Assembly: GCA_025765595.1 (NCBI GenBank)
Contig: JAIVFH010000021.1
Location: forward strand, 310,001-374,000
Direction: 5' to 3'
Origin: Obelidium mucronatum
Lineage: Eukaryota > Chytridiomycota > Chytridiomycetes > Chytridiales > Chytriomycetaceae
DNA: 64,000 nt
Shown here: piece after piece, positions 11,252 to 22,080 of the stretch
How the letters are laid out: each line of letters starts with the position of its first letter
Numbering within the stretch: position 1 is the stretch's first letter
Program-made: the position numbers and the translations under genes
The notes under the pieces: model-generated
Databases searched by the model: none
Told to the model about the DNA's origin: nothing
What the model saw: the letters and a program-made list of their open reading frames with translations, nothing else

Positions 11252-13003
11252 TCAACTAAATTGTGTCGAATAATTAAAGTAGTAAAAGGGAACCAAAACT
11301 AGAAAGGCGGCCATAATTCCTAAGAAAACAAACTCTCCATACTTGGAATTGAACCACAAGCATTCCAATCCAGCGCCGCAGGACGCAATAAGGAAATTAA
11401 TAGCTGCAGATGCAAACCCAAAAGATTGTGGACATTTTAAACTGGCCGAGGTAGTTGTGGCATGATTATTCGGAGCTGGATGTAGACTACCTGGTTGAAT
11501 CATGTATGCAATCAAGGCAAATATTGTACCGATTGCCAGGAACACCTGAATAACGAGAAGCAGTTAGATTGGCAAGTTCGCTTTTGTAATTTTGGAATGT
11601 ACCACTCACAGTAAATGTATCCGAACTGGGAAGAACTGAAGCAGAAAGCTGAATGAAATCCATAAAACAAGCGTAAGAATCATTGCAATCCAAGGAGCGC
11701 CATATCGATTTGTCAAGGAGCAAAATTGGGGAAAGTATCCTGAGCGAGAAAGGCCATAAAAGTATCTCGAGCAGGCGTAAAAAATAGCAAGCTGGCTCGC
11801 AAATATCGGAGGAATACTGGTTAAATTAAGGGCTTGGGGGCTCGCATCGGGGTAAACTGCTTGTAGTATAGCAGCTGAAGAAAGAAAAAATCAAAAGGTA
11901 ATTTCAGTCCCTTGTAAAACAAAACCTACAGTATGGGAGTGTCGCGCTTGCTACAACTAAAGCGCCAGGAGGCATCCCAGCGCAGACAATCAATGCTATC
12001 CAACTCAACAGTATTAACGTTAAATTCGCGGCTAACATGCCCCACTTCATCGTGTGGCCATCATTCTCGATTGTCTCTTCCACAGCTACTGGTACACTTT
12101 CAAAGCAAATTAAAAGATACAAGGCCAAAGGAAAGCTCTGAATGACTCCAGTGATGCCGAATGGCAAGAACTCGGTTGAAACCGACCCGTCTGGCATTAA
12201 AGTTTCCCACGCTTTAGAAGAGTCGAAATACTGAGCAGTCGCAAGCAGGGGTGAAACCAACAAAATAACCGAAATGACAGATAATATCGTGATAGTGTTG
12301 AAAAAGATTTTCGGGTGTATATTCAAAATCCAGCAGACAGCAACCGAGCAAAACCAAAACACGACCTGTGAGACTATCGTTGGTGATTCCAAAGAGAGAT
12401 TTTAGCGTGACCCCAAGAAACTGCGTAACTTCAGCGCCAATAAAGACCATGTCAAAGAGATACGCGATCCCAACGAGACACCCCGCCGGGCCTCCGAACG
12501 CCGCTTTCGCGAACGAGACGCATCCAGGACGTGAAGGGCATCGCAGTTGTAAGTTCCACGAGATTTAATGAAACGGCTATCATGAGAATCGATGAGAAAG
12601 TGTGTGCTATAATCATGGAGCCTAAGCCATATCCGTAGCCAAAGTTGAATCCGGAGAACTCTCCGGATATTCTAAAATATTATTGCAAGTGGTTTTTAAG
12701 TTTTGCTGGCTTCGGCATGCAAATCTCCACTGCTTACACTGCTCCCGTAACGAAGCCCCATCTGTATAGGTTCACAATAAGAAACGCGTTTTTTATTGAA
12801 TATCACGTACATGTGGATCCAGCTCGCGTATGGTTCCATGAGCTTCCTCTGTTCTGTGATAAGTTTGGTTGGTTTAGTGGTGGCAGAAGCCTGTCAACAC
12901 ACGCACTCAAGAAACTTTTGTGCTTCAACTTCACAATATCTTGGTAGGGGTTAGCTGCAGACAGAATATCTGCTGTCTGCGTATTTGAGTCGGGACTATT
13001 CAT
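11252..13003 (-). CDS. APC-superfamily amino acid/amine permease, frame broken by indels
   Basis: The minus strand encodes a series of TM helices typical of the APC family. After a hydrophilic start (ATG 13003) comes RWGFVTGAVISGEFSGFNFG, where GAVISGE is the unwound TM1 substrate-binding signature; this is split by an intron (donor GTAAGC, acceptor near 12669). TM2-TM3 include AKAAFGGPAG and later helices run to FYYFNYSTQFS (stop 11252). Further introns are about 11883-11930 and 11548-11610. Single-base shifts occur near 12525 and 12385, and possibly near 11640. The Gly-rich TM1 motif and length suggest an ethanolamine/amino-acid (YAT or EAT-like) transporter at the plasma membrane, but the substrate is not identifiable. 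It is divergent from the mannanase gene at 13062. Confidence 0.62.
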
Positions 13004-13061
13004 GGTTCGATTGCTTAGATTTTAAAAGAACACTGCCAATCTTTTCCCGCCAATTAAGATT

Positions 13062-14417
13062 ATGGAAAACAAAGCGATGGCCGTGATACTTCTTTTGGTG
13101 CTTTTTCTCTCGGCTTCTGCTGCAAAGCTTGTTCCCCCAGACGACAAGATTATATTTGGAGCGTGGCTTGACACGTCAAGTGGCCCAGTGAGCGGCAACG
13201 ACAGTCCTTCAGCATTCAACAAACGGATCGGATTCAACACAGGTTTCATTTTCTCTAGTTCTTTGATTTCCGCTTCACAGTTTTCACTAAGCTCGAATCT
13301 CAAATCACAGGCTCATTCCAGATATGGCAGAACTTGCCTCCTCAACCCCCCAAACAAGAAGCGGATTTGGGAAACCATAACGCCGATGGGACCATCAAAA
13401 TGAGTGTTTTCGATGATGGAACACTTGCGTCTATCTTTCTCACTGTGTATCCCTTGGATTTGGATTTCATCACAGATCAGCATATTCTGGATCTCGCGAA
13501 TCAATGCAATGGCATCAAGGTACTGTGTACAATCCTATTTGTCTTAAATTGTCTAAAAAGAACTCGGAAAACATTCATTTTCTCAACTCTGCAGAAAACT
13601 ACAAATCGAGACGTGTTTCTTCGACTTGGCCCTGAAATGAACGGAGATTGGTTCAAATATGGAGGAAAACCAAAAGCTTTTATTTCACTCTGGAAACGCG
13701 CGCATGGAATCATTAGCAAAACAGCTCCAGAAGTCCCTTTGATCTGGTCTCCCAATTACAACGGCCCAGCAAACAAAATGCCCTATGATCCATATTGGCC
13801 TGGCGAAGAGTATGTGGACTGGATCGGCATTTCAGTGTACTGGAAAGGATTTGCAAATGTTTATCCTTGGGCTAACGAATGAAGAAGCACCTTCCGACTT
13901 TGTGGCACAGTTGATTGATGCTCAAGGTCCTGAAGGCGGCCCAGTCTCCATCTATAGAGAATATGCTGTGAAATATAACAAGCCATTAGTTATTGCCGAA
14001 TCGGCTGGAACGTTTCATTTAGCGACTTTGGATGCCAAAACAGGGGAATTGGCGGCATTAGACCGAGGGGCAGGAAGAGAGAAGACTGTCATGGTGAGCA
14101 ACAAAAAAATTAGAGTTACATGTGTTTTATGTTTATACTACTTTTTTTTGGTGATGGTGCAGAGCTTTTGGAATTCGTTTTTATTCAAGCCAACATTCTA
14201 TAACGAGTTTCCACTCGTGAAAATGATTTTCTGCTTTGAGATGGTTAAAACTGAAGACATGGATACCGTGAATGATTACAGAGCTACGCACGATCCAGCA
14301 ACGTTAGCGGCGTTTGTGCAAGGACTGAATAACTTGGATGGCACCGGAAAAGTGGCTTGGGCATCATCATCAACGCATTCAAAACGGGAGTTTAAAGTGG
14401 AGGAATATCGCCGATAG
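13062..14417 (+). CDS. GH26-like secreted beta-mannanase
   Basis: Exons are 13062..13242, 13311..13519, 13595..14093 and 14163..14417. The N-terminus has a signal peptide (AVILLLVLFLSASA). The likely acid/base Glu is in RLGPEMNGDWFKYG (about 13615-13660), matching the GH26 R-x-x-x-E-M-N-G-x-W signature. The nucleophile Glu is in LVIAESAG (about 13995). The end, EFPLVKMIFCFEMVKTED, matches the FPKLKxxxxFE pattern of fungal GH26 proteins. One base near 13880 shifts the frame between YPWANE and EEAPSDF; both sides align to the family, so an indel error is likely. It would cut beta-1,4-mannan (or a related glucan) outside the cell. Only 67 nt separate its stop from the next ATG. Confidence 0.66.
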
Positions 14418-14484
14418 TTGAACGCAAAATAATTAATGTATCTCTTCATTTATTTGCTTTTTTCCAATTAATTCACTGTATTCC

Positions 14485-16059
14485 ATGGCACGCACGAAGC
14501 AAACAGCGAGAAGAGCAAGATCGCCGATCGCTCCAGCTGCTACTTGTGTTCCAAATTCTTCTTCTACTTCTCATCCTCATCAGGATTCAACTGATGAAGA
14601 CACTCCTCCGCTTAGTCCGCCAGTCCAAACTGGTTCAACTGATAATCGGATCACTGTCATCAACAACTCATCCCTGACACGCATCAATCTCGGCATGGAT
14701 TTTCTTGAATTCTCTACTATGGCAACCGTAGAATCTGGCAACGCACAAGAAGTGAGCCTGAGAAGTTTCTCAAAGTGCTTTATTAGCCTCTCCCAAGCGG
14801 GCGGAGTTGTCCTGAAGGAAACAGAAGATGCGAAATGGTGCACTTGGGTTCAGGAATGGTCAACGTCATACGGTGTATGGGCCAAACCAGGCGCTGTCCT
14901 AGAGTTCTGCAACGATCCAAAGAATCCGCCACTTTCTGCAAAAGAATACCAGTCGATCGAAAAACTTCTCTTGTATTACATTGAAGATTCACCTCCTTCT
15001 GGTGCGCAAGACTCTATCGATGTTTGGAGTCTAATTACGAATCATCTCCGTCGCAATTCATCAACCCCAAAGGAACTCCACGATCTCTTTTTCAAGACAA
15101 ATCAAAGACCCACGCCTTGGAATCAGCTGTATGCCCCTGTTTCTGTGAAGAATTCGTATGCAACTGCCATTCGAACCGCTCTGAAAGAAGGGGACTTTTG
15201 AGGTCCATGCATACTGGAGGGTGCTTGACCGCTTTCCTGGTGGGAATTGTGAAAACATCACTTCAAAGTATTGTTTTTCGTTTGTGAATAAGGAGTTGGA
15301 TGTCCGGGCGTCGAGCTTTGTGCAATTGGGATGGCAATCCCTTTTATTCGGGGTCGTACAATCCTTCTCTCATTGACTCAGAAAAAGCAACATCAGCAAA
15401 TTTTGAAAGTTTATTCGTGGGGCTTTTGAATGATACTACCAGCGTATCGAGTGGTGGTGCCTTTGATTGGACATGTAATCACTGGGACTTCATTTCGCAA
15501 GACAGAGAAGAGTATAATTCTGAATGGTCTTCTCAGGAGGTGCTACTCTATATTCCGGTTCGCTGGTCTCCTTCGACTCATCGCTTGTTACTCTGAAAAT
15601 ACTAAGCAAATGTTTGTTGGCCTCGCCTTGGTGAATCTTTGTCAGAAAAAGCGACTCCCAAAAGAACTTCTGTTTCTCATTATGGATCATGCGACGAGAT
15701 ATAGTAGAGATTTCTTGAAACACGAATCAGGTCGAGGAAGTGGAGCTCTTGTAATGCGATTGCATCGTGAGACTCGAATGGGGCCGCAGCTCTACCAATA
15801 CGCCAGAAGCGTGGAAGGGGATCCAGAATTTATTGAGCCCTCTGTTGCTCAATCGAAAATTTTGTGTGAATTGGATGAAATTGTTGGAATTGGCAGGCCA
15901 GTTCAATGGCTTGGTGTTTACGATCACGAAGAAGAATACGATGGTCGAATTTCAAGGGCTGGTATGGATTCTCGTGATAGAGGAAATGATAGAGATGAAT
16001 TCGATATGAGAGAATATGGTTACGCACACCCAATTTACCTGCGTTGGAGTCAACCATAA
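14485..16059 (+). pseudogene. histone H3-tail-mimic family, copy 1 (MARTKQTAR start), with frameshifts
   Basis: The predicted protein starts MARTKQTARRARS, identical to residues 1-8 of histone H3 once Met is removed. The tail is followed by a Ser/Thr/Pro-rich stretch (about residues 14-52), then a body that begins RITVINNSSL and contains GVWAKPGAVLEFCNDP. Later blocks include WSSQEVLLYIPVRW, an F-box-like LPKELLFLIMDHA, GSGALVMRLHRETR, EIVGIGRPVQW and a terminal HPIYLRW. The frame shifts near 15198 (T-run), 15300-15325 and 15590, and copy 2 supplies the expected continuation each time. The body does not match a domain I recognise; the first part reads like a beta-sandwich. No signal peptide. 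A nuclear, chromatin-reader-binding role is inference from the tail only. Confidence 0.6.
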
Positions 16060-16094
16060 AAAAACTGTTAGAAAACCGTTGAAGTCTAACCTAT

Positions 16095-17537
16095 ATGGCC
16101 AGAACAAAACAGACGTATCGACGAGAACAACAAAGCCGACCTTCTCCCTCCGCAATCTTTGTTCCTGCCTCCGCATCTTCCAGCTCAGAGGGTTCAGTCA
16201 CTGAAGCTCCGAGTCCACCTGTGTGGACTGGATCACACGCAAGCAGCATCACAATTATCAACTCGGCGATAATTCCACTCAGTATTGCCGCTGAATATTC
16301 AGATTATGCTTCTATGGTGACGATACCTGCACAACAATCCCAAAAAGTCTTTTTGGAAGGTTTCTCAAAAGCCTTTGTAATTGCCAACAGCGCCGCAGGA
16401 GTCGTTTTCAAAGAAACGTCTACCTTGAAGTGGACCACCTTGGTGAAGTCTTGGGGGACAGTCTGGGGAGTCTGGGCCCCAGCTGACGCTGTTCTAGAGT
16501 TTTGCGATGATCCTCAAAACCCACCATTGTCCCTTAATGAATTCAGGCAAATCGAATTCAAATTGATGCACGAAATTGAACACTGTCCAAGGCCTGACGC
16601 TGAGTCAATTTGGACTCAATTGGCTCACTCTCTCAATCGAACATCCGCTGATGATCTCAAACGCATCTATGGCGGGTCCCCTCATAAACCCTCATCTTGG
16701 TCAACGATGTACCGCCAGGAAATGTTGAATGAACTTCATCCCCCCATGGAGCACATTTTGGCTGCTTTAAAGGCCGGAACATTTGAAATTCACGCATATT
16801 GGAGATGCCTTGACTGGTTTCCTGGCTACTCGTGTCAAGATGTTACAACAAAATATGTATTTTCGTTTCATAACAAAGAACTGGAACTTAAAGCGTACAC
16901 GTTCATGAATGAGGACAAGAATCCTGTCTGTGTGGGACCTTACCCACCTCATCAAGCGAAATTGGAATTGGCGACCGCAGCGAGTTTTGAAAAGCTATAC
17001 TCTGATATTTTAAAGGAGTCCAGTCGATCTACGGATTCTCGCCACTGGGAGACGGAAGACGTGATGGAATACAGCCCAGACTGGTTCTCGCGAGAAGTCT
17101 TGCTTTATGTACCAATTAAATGGACTCCATCAACCCATCACTTATTCCCACAGTCTACGCAGAAGATGTGTTTGGGTCTATTACACGTCAACCGACATGT
17201 CTCGAAGAGTCTACCCAATGAGCTCATTTATTTAATAATTCAGTTCGCGTCCTACAATGATTTTTCTCCTATGGTAGAGTCCGGTTATGGGAATGGCGCT
17301 CTGGTATACATTCTTCACGATTTGAATATCTGTGGGATGAATGAAAGTGAAGAAGAGCTTTTGGAAGTATTGAATGAAGTTGTTGGAATTGGAAGCCCTA
17401 TTGAATGGACAGGGAATGGGTTTGAAGATGGTGCTGAGCTTATATCAAGAGCGGGAAAAGATTGCCGTAGCGCACCAAGAGTTGAAGGTCTTTGGAACGA
17501 TTTTGGTTGTATTCATCCCATCTATATGCGATGGTGA
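16095..17537 (+). CDS. histone H3-tail-mimic family, copy 2 (MARTKQTYRR start), intact
   Basis: A single 480-codon exon, open throughout, starts only 35 nt after copy 1. The N-terminus MARTKQTYRREQQ matches H3 residues 1-6 and 8. A Pro/Ser linker (about 14-50) leads into SITIINSAII, then GVWAPADAVLEFCDDPQNPP (about 130-150), a conserved Trp-rich region with AYWRCLDWFPG (about 236), WFSREVLLYVPIKW (about 335), an F-box-like LPNELIYLIIQFA (about 376), NGALVYILHDL, VVGIGSPIEW and the final CIHPIYMRW. No TM or signal peptide, so it is probably intracellular. The family was not recognised. The intact frame of this long copy argues that the family is expressed, and it serves as the reference for copies 1 and 3. 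Confidence 0.78.
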   Translation: MARTKQTYRREQQSRPSPSAIFVPASASSSSEGSVTEAPSPPVWTGSHASSITIINSAIIPLSIAAEYSDYASMVTIPAQQSQKVFLEGFSKAFVIANSAAGVVFKETSTLKWTTLVKSWGTVWGVWAPADAVLEFCDDPQNPPLSLNEFRQIEFKLMHEIEHCPRPDAESIWTQLAHSLNRTSADDLKRIYGGSPHKPSSWSTMYRQEMLNELHPPMEHILAALKAGTFEIHAYWRCLDWFPGYSCQDVTTKYVFSFHNKELELKAYTFMNEDKNPVCVGPYPPHQAKLELATAASFEKLYSDILKESSRSTDSRHWETEDVMEYSPDWFSREVLLYVPIKWTPSTHHLFPQSTQKMCLGLLHVNRHVSKSLPNELIYLIIQFASYNDFSPMVESGYGNGALVYILHDLNICGMNESEEELLEVLNEVVGIGSPIEWTGNGFEDGAELISRAGKDCRSAPRVEGLWNDFGCIHPIYMRW

Positions 17538-17671
17538 CTGGCTCGGAGCAAATAAGTATGTAGAAAGACCTCTTGCAGTTCGAGCGCGTCTTATAACTCC
17601 AAGCGGAACAAGTGGACCAATCGATGATGCACGCGTTCAGCCGCTTTACTTGAAGTTTTCTATATGTTGAA
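17538..17671 (+). pseudogene. orphan 3' fragment of the H3-mimic protein family
   Basis: Between copies 2 and 3 an open stretch reads VERPLAVRARL...ARVQPLYLKFSIC and stops at 17670. The closing ARVQPLYLKF matches the C-terminus of copy 3 (ARNVQPLYLR) and resembles the HPIYLRW end of copies 1 and 2. No corresponding 5' part exists here. It is best explained as the leftover end of a deleted fourth copy, or an alternative C-terminal exon of copy 2. Confidence 0.5.
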
Positions 17672-17719
17672 TAAAGGAGTCTTAAATGTTTTCGGACACT
17701 GCAAAATCATTTACCAAAT

Positions 17720-19107
17720 ATGAATAGCAACAAAGACACCGTCACAGTCATAAACCTGACATCAATTAACGGCTTTAATATCTCGTTGAACTTTAAGGGA
17801 GTCTTAAGGCGCGATACCTACCCGTGCTTTGTTTCCACTCAACAACCAACGAAACTGAACTTGAACTTGGCGCAATATGAATACTACACACTGGCGAGAT
17901 TGCCCCCGGGTACTGATGCTGTTATCGTTGATTCATGTGGGAAAGTTTCACGTGTAAACTCAGCAATGCTTTGCCAGACCCTCGCTCATTCCACACTCAT
18001 CATTTACAACTGCCCAAGATATCCACCGTTGTCCATCGAGCAAATTAAAGATTCACAAAAACAGCTTGTATCTGAACTCGAGAATACTTCCCCGTTAATG
18101 CTTCTGAGATTTGATAAAGTCTATCGTTCGTTGGCCAATACCCTCAATCGACCAGCTCATCTTATTCGTGACTATGTATTATACTCTGGACTCCCCTATC
18201 TAAATTGGATGGACTTATACACTCCAGTAAAATTGTCGCCTCATGTTCCCCTTAAAATCGTGCAGAAAGCAATCAATGACGGGACGTTTGAAGTCCATTG
18301 CTACTGGAGAGAGACTGATCACCCAAGCTGCATTAAGAGCCGTAATTTGACTGCAAAATATGTCTTGTCTTTTTCAACGGGTGAGAAACGGATGGACGTC
18401 AACTGGATAATCAGCGTTGTTGGGAATAATGGTTTCAGACGGCTTCAAAGCGGCTCTCTAGAAAGAAAAAAAGCTCGGTCGGCTCGTCAATTGCAGCAGC
18501 TGCTTTTGAATTTCGTTAATGATGGGAGTTTTAGTTCGAATTCCACTGTTCAGACGCTAGAGTATCACTTGTCAAATCATCGATACATGGAATGGTCGTC
18601 TCAAGAAATCCTCGTGTATATTCCCAGTACCATGGTCATCCTCCACATGCCACTTGTTCTCGCCATCAGCTCGAATGATAATCAGAATATTGGGGAAGAA
18701 GTCAGGACTTCCTCCTGAACTCCTCCATTTTATCATGAACCTTTCAACCGATAATTCAAATTCACGCGAATTCTCTACTCCGGAATCAGGCGGCGGAACA
18801 GGAGCTCTCGTGATGCGACTTCACCAAGAAACTCGTATTGTTAATTATCTCCACAACAAGGATGCATTGGATTTGTTGAAAAAACCAACCCCTGACCAGA
18901 AAATGCTGCTTCAAAGATTCGGAGATGTAGTTGGAATTGGAAAGCCGATGAACTGGAATGTTGTCTTTGCGAAAAATCCAGAAATTGCTGATGGCAATAA
19001 CACGTCTGCTGCAGGCCCTAGCGTGTCATGCAGTGTTAAGCAAAACACAACCCACTGTTCCATATGAAGCTCGCAATGTTCAACCGCTTTACTTGAGATG
19101 TTTGTGA
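17720..19107 (+). pseudogene. tail-less paralog of the H3-mimic family, copy 3, frameshifted
   Basis: The protein begins MNSNKDTVTVINLTS, exactly where the body of copies 1 and 2 begins, so the H3-like tail and linker are absent. It shares PRYPPLSIEQI, GTFEVHCYWRETD, a WSSQEILVYIP block, the F-box-like LPPELLHFIMNL, GTGALVMRLHQETR, DVVGIGKPMNW and a final ARNVQPLYLRCL. Frame changes occur near 18626 and near 19040; after both, the homology resumes and ends at a TGA at 19105-19107. It is more diverged than copies 1 and 2 are from each other. It could be a functional tail-less form with consensus errors, or a decaying copy. Confidence 0.58.
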
Positions 19108-19217
19108 AGTCTTGTTGATAATGAATAAATCTTATGCAGTATTGCTTGAAAGAGATATAGTAGGGCGATAAGGGGAACATAGAGACAGTTAACTTGCTCT
19201 TTATTACTATTCACTCA

Positions 19218-19721
19218 CTATTCACTCATCGTGCTTGTTGCTGAAGGCATTGAGTCGTCTGATTGGAGGGATTCTGACGAATCCATAGACTCGGTGATTC
19301 TGTTTAACGCAATATCTGATCCGTTTCTTCGAACGTAAGACTTTCTGGGGCCAAATCTCAGATAACTCTTGATAGGACAACAAAAAATACTTACGACAGG
19401 ATTGCCTGAGCTTTCAGCAGCCACGGGGATGACTGCTGGCACTTTTCTTGTGGTTAAGCACTGATTGTAACATGAAATTGTACCTGAAAATGCCGCAGTA
19501 CTCGCAGCTCTTTCATTCAACCATGCTATTTGGAATTCTGTTTGTGACTGGAGAAGTGCTAGCAGCACTTGCGTTGCCCCCTCAAATAGAGAGCGGTAGT
19601 CGGCTCGGATGTCTGCTGGCTGCCCATTTTGGATAGCAGCTTGGAAGTTCTGCTTGTAAGCATCCACTTTCTTTATCTGGGCAACGATTTGAATATTCAG
19701 TTCTGTGAGATGTGCTTCCAT
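19218..19721 (-). CDS. small coiled-coil protein of unknown function
   Basis: The ATG at 19721 opens a frame with amphipathic helices (residues 1-75: MEAHLTELNIQIVAQIKKVDA...). Two short introns are inferred, near 19457-19492 (GTACAATT...CACAAG) and near 19348-19394 (GTAAGTATT...CCCCAG). Removing the second joins a Ser-rich acidic C-terminus (DSSESLQSDDSMPSATSTMSE ends at TAG 19218). No catalytic motif, signal peptide or TM segment is seen. Not recognised. It is convergent with copy 3 of the H3-mimic family. Confidence 0.45.
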   Translation of the reverse strand: MEAHLTELNIQIVAQIKKVDAYKQNFQAAIQNGQPADIRADYRSLFEGATQVLLALLQSQTEFQIAWLNERAASTAAFSGTISCYNQCLTTRKVPAVIPVAAESSGNPVVSIFCCPIKSYLRFGPRKSYVRRNGSDIALNRITESMDSSESLQSDDSMPSATSTMSE

Positions 19722-20386
19722 TTTGTGCAAATTGTTTAGAAAATTTTATTTGATGTTTTGTAGCGGAGTAAAAACCGCATTCTGTTTCAAAAAGCGGGGC
19801 GTTGAGGTCTCGGCATACGCGCTTTCACACCAAATTAGCAATGGTTCGGCCGTTGGATACGCGCGACACTGAATAATAATGGTTGTCTCTAGAAATTCTC
19901 GCTTCATAACCTTATCATCATGGGCCTTTCAATTCAGAATTCGGTGGACGAAGGGGAAGATTACCCTCGTGAAAAGGAGGCAATTGGTCTATAAAACCCT
20001 GAATCGTCACAAAATCATCTCAAAAGTTAGATTCCCCTGGCCTCACGACCAGAACTCGGTTATCCAGTCCTTGTTCAAGTTCCCAACTTTGTCAAGCTCC
20101 TATCCGACTTCTGCCAAATCTCACTTCTTTCGTCGGCTTCCAATTTGATTCTAATTCAAGAAATTCAAGAAATTCAAGAACATACAAATGACCAAAAGGT
20201 CTCGATTATTATTATTCAATCAACCCAGCACTAATGGTCCATATGCCTCATTTTAGAACGATCAACACGGTGAGGCCGATAATAATCTATATTTGGATGC
20301 TGTTTCTTTATTTTGTTGTTTATTCTAACGTTTCAATAATACTTTGGGTCTTTCTTTTTGAAACAAAAAAAGATTAATAAAACCGA
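19722..20386. other. 665-nt intergenic region
   Basis: No convincing gene. A plus-strand open stretch at 19879-20148 has no family resemblance. There is a TATA-like TATAAAA near 19990, and three direct repeats of AAGAAATTC-like sequence at 20155-20180. The region should contain the promoter of amidase-DM9 copy D. Confidence 0.35.
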
Positions 20387-22040
20387 ATGACTGAGAGGCC
20401 ATCATCTCCCCCGGGCTTTCTTCAAATTCTTCAAGAACTGACTTTTGGCGATTATATTCTTAAGGTGCGCTCACCGGCACGTAATATTCATGATAGTTTG
20501 ACAGGAACCCATCATCTGTTAAACCCAGCCCCTAGATACCGTACTCTTTGCAGGAGAAGACCCAGTTGCCACTCTTATTAAGCGAATAGAGCTTCATGAA
20601 GTTGTTCCGAGAATCAATCAGCCGTTTTATGGTCGCTTTTCTTCATTTCGCGTCACTCAGTCTGAAAATCATGAATAGAACTATGGACTCATGCGGGAAT
20701 CCTCGTCGATAAAACCGTACTTCCATTAGACTTGCTTGGAAGAAGGGAAAATGTACGTGTATGAATCAGTTTTTAGCGGACAGGTGGCAGGATATGTTTG
20801 TGAGAGTCTCTCACAAGACCGTCTCTTTACCAACTTGACGATGTTTTCATTGATAGATTCTAGAGTCATGCCCGTAGATCATACAGTCGCCCCAAATGGG
20901 AATCACTTGGGTCCTCAGATCCGCGATTTGGAAGCAGTTGTGAAGGAAGGAGACTCGGATGTGGGAATCTGTCCATTAACAGACAGTGAACGAAAGTTTA
21001 TGGAATCAAAGTTGACAGAAAATCCCAATCTGCTGCTAGATTTATACAACAAGTACAAGGATTTTGGATGTGAGTGAGTAAATAATTTCTCTTTTGTTTG
21101 AATTCTTATTAAAACCAACAGTTGAATATACTTTACAGACCCCATGACCAACATACTATCCGTAGTGGCATCCGCTTCTCAGAGTCTTTATGAAGATCTC
21201 CAAACTTTTCATCGAGCGACGGCAGAGTTTTTCCCCCATAGGGCAGAACGATCGAAAAAGAACACCGTATTCTGTTCTGAACTCGTTTCCATCATCTACA
21301 AGGAAATCGGGCACCCAAGCTTCGTAAACTCGGCGCCTGATACATTCACTCCCCTTGCTATCCAAGTAGTTCCCGAATTCGGAAACCTGGTGTTTTACGC
21401 GAAAGAAAACAAAACCATGCTCTTGAAACCTGGGAATAGGGTTTCACCTTCCAGGTAAAGAATTGGGGTGTTTCGGGTTGTGTAACGTTGATTGTTTTTC
21501 AAAGAGTGACGAAAGCAGAAAGGATGATAAAATCGCTTGCTGTTTACGATCGCTGGGTACCCATGCCACCATCCGGAGGCATCCCTCCTGATTCTGACCC
21601 AGCCGGAAAGGATGAACACGGAATCAATTTGTATATCGCGCGCGTCAAAATCGGGAGTGGCTATTATTTGGGGAAAATCGGCGAAACCTGGGACAGTCCT
21701 TTGATCACCTACTTTAACCGCGAAGTGAAGATCAAATTTGGGCATGAAGTTCTGGCGTCACTAGATGGCCTACATTGGGAAGATGCGGAGAATGGGGAAG
21801 TTCCTCTGTTGGCGGTCAAGGCTGGGATAGAAGAGGACGGCAAATTTCTGTACATTTCACGAGGACTTGTTGGTGCGAGTCGAGGGATACTGGGAGGGGT
21901 TGTTGGGAAGCAGCAGGGATGGTTGGTGGACTCCTGGGACAGTTGCCGCGCATTTAAAAGGTGCTCGAGTTACCTTTGAGGGAAAAGAGGTTTTACTTGA
22001 AAAGTATCAAGTTTTGTGCCAAAACTCTCTACAGTCATAA
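20387..22040 (+). pseudogene. amidase-DM9 family, copy D (plus strand), two frameshifts
   Basis: Exons are 20387..20464, 20529..20631, 20679..20799, 20857..21069, 21139..21454 and 21505..22040. The amidase His (LWTHAG) and Cys (TVFCSELV) are kept, and two DM9 repeats follow (PPSGGIPPDSDPAG; later HLKGARVTFEGKEV). Exon 3 is 121 nt instead of the 120 nt of copies A-C; the extra base sits near 20733 and breaks LDCLEEG. A second extra base near 21933 breaks the last DM9 repeat. Removing both gives exactly 454 residues. An intron at 21455-21504, at the amidase/DM9 border, is missing in copies A-C. The N-terminus is shorter than in A-C. It is diverged from the minus-strand copies, so it is an older duplicate. 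Confidence 0.64.
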
Positions 22041-22080
22041 AGGGAGGTTGTAGATTGTTGATCGGACTTTGCGAAAAATA

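Noticed and set aside
14485..14520. A degraded histone H3 gene
   Set aside because: Only the first eight residues match; what follows is not H3-like in any frame, and a second paralog has the same arrangement.
20150..20185. TTCAAGAAATTCAAGAA as a heat-shock element
   Set aside because: Units are spaced TTC-2-GAA-1-TTC, not the 2-2 spacing of a proper element; more likely a simple repeat.
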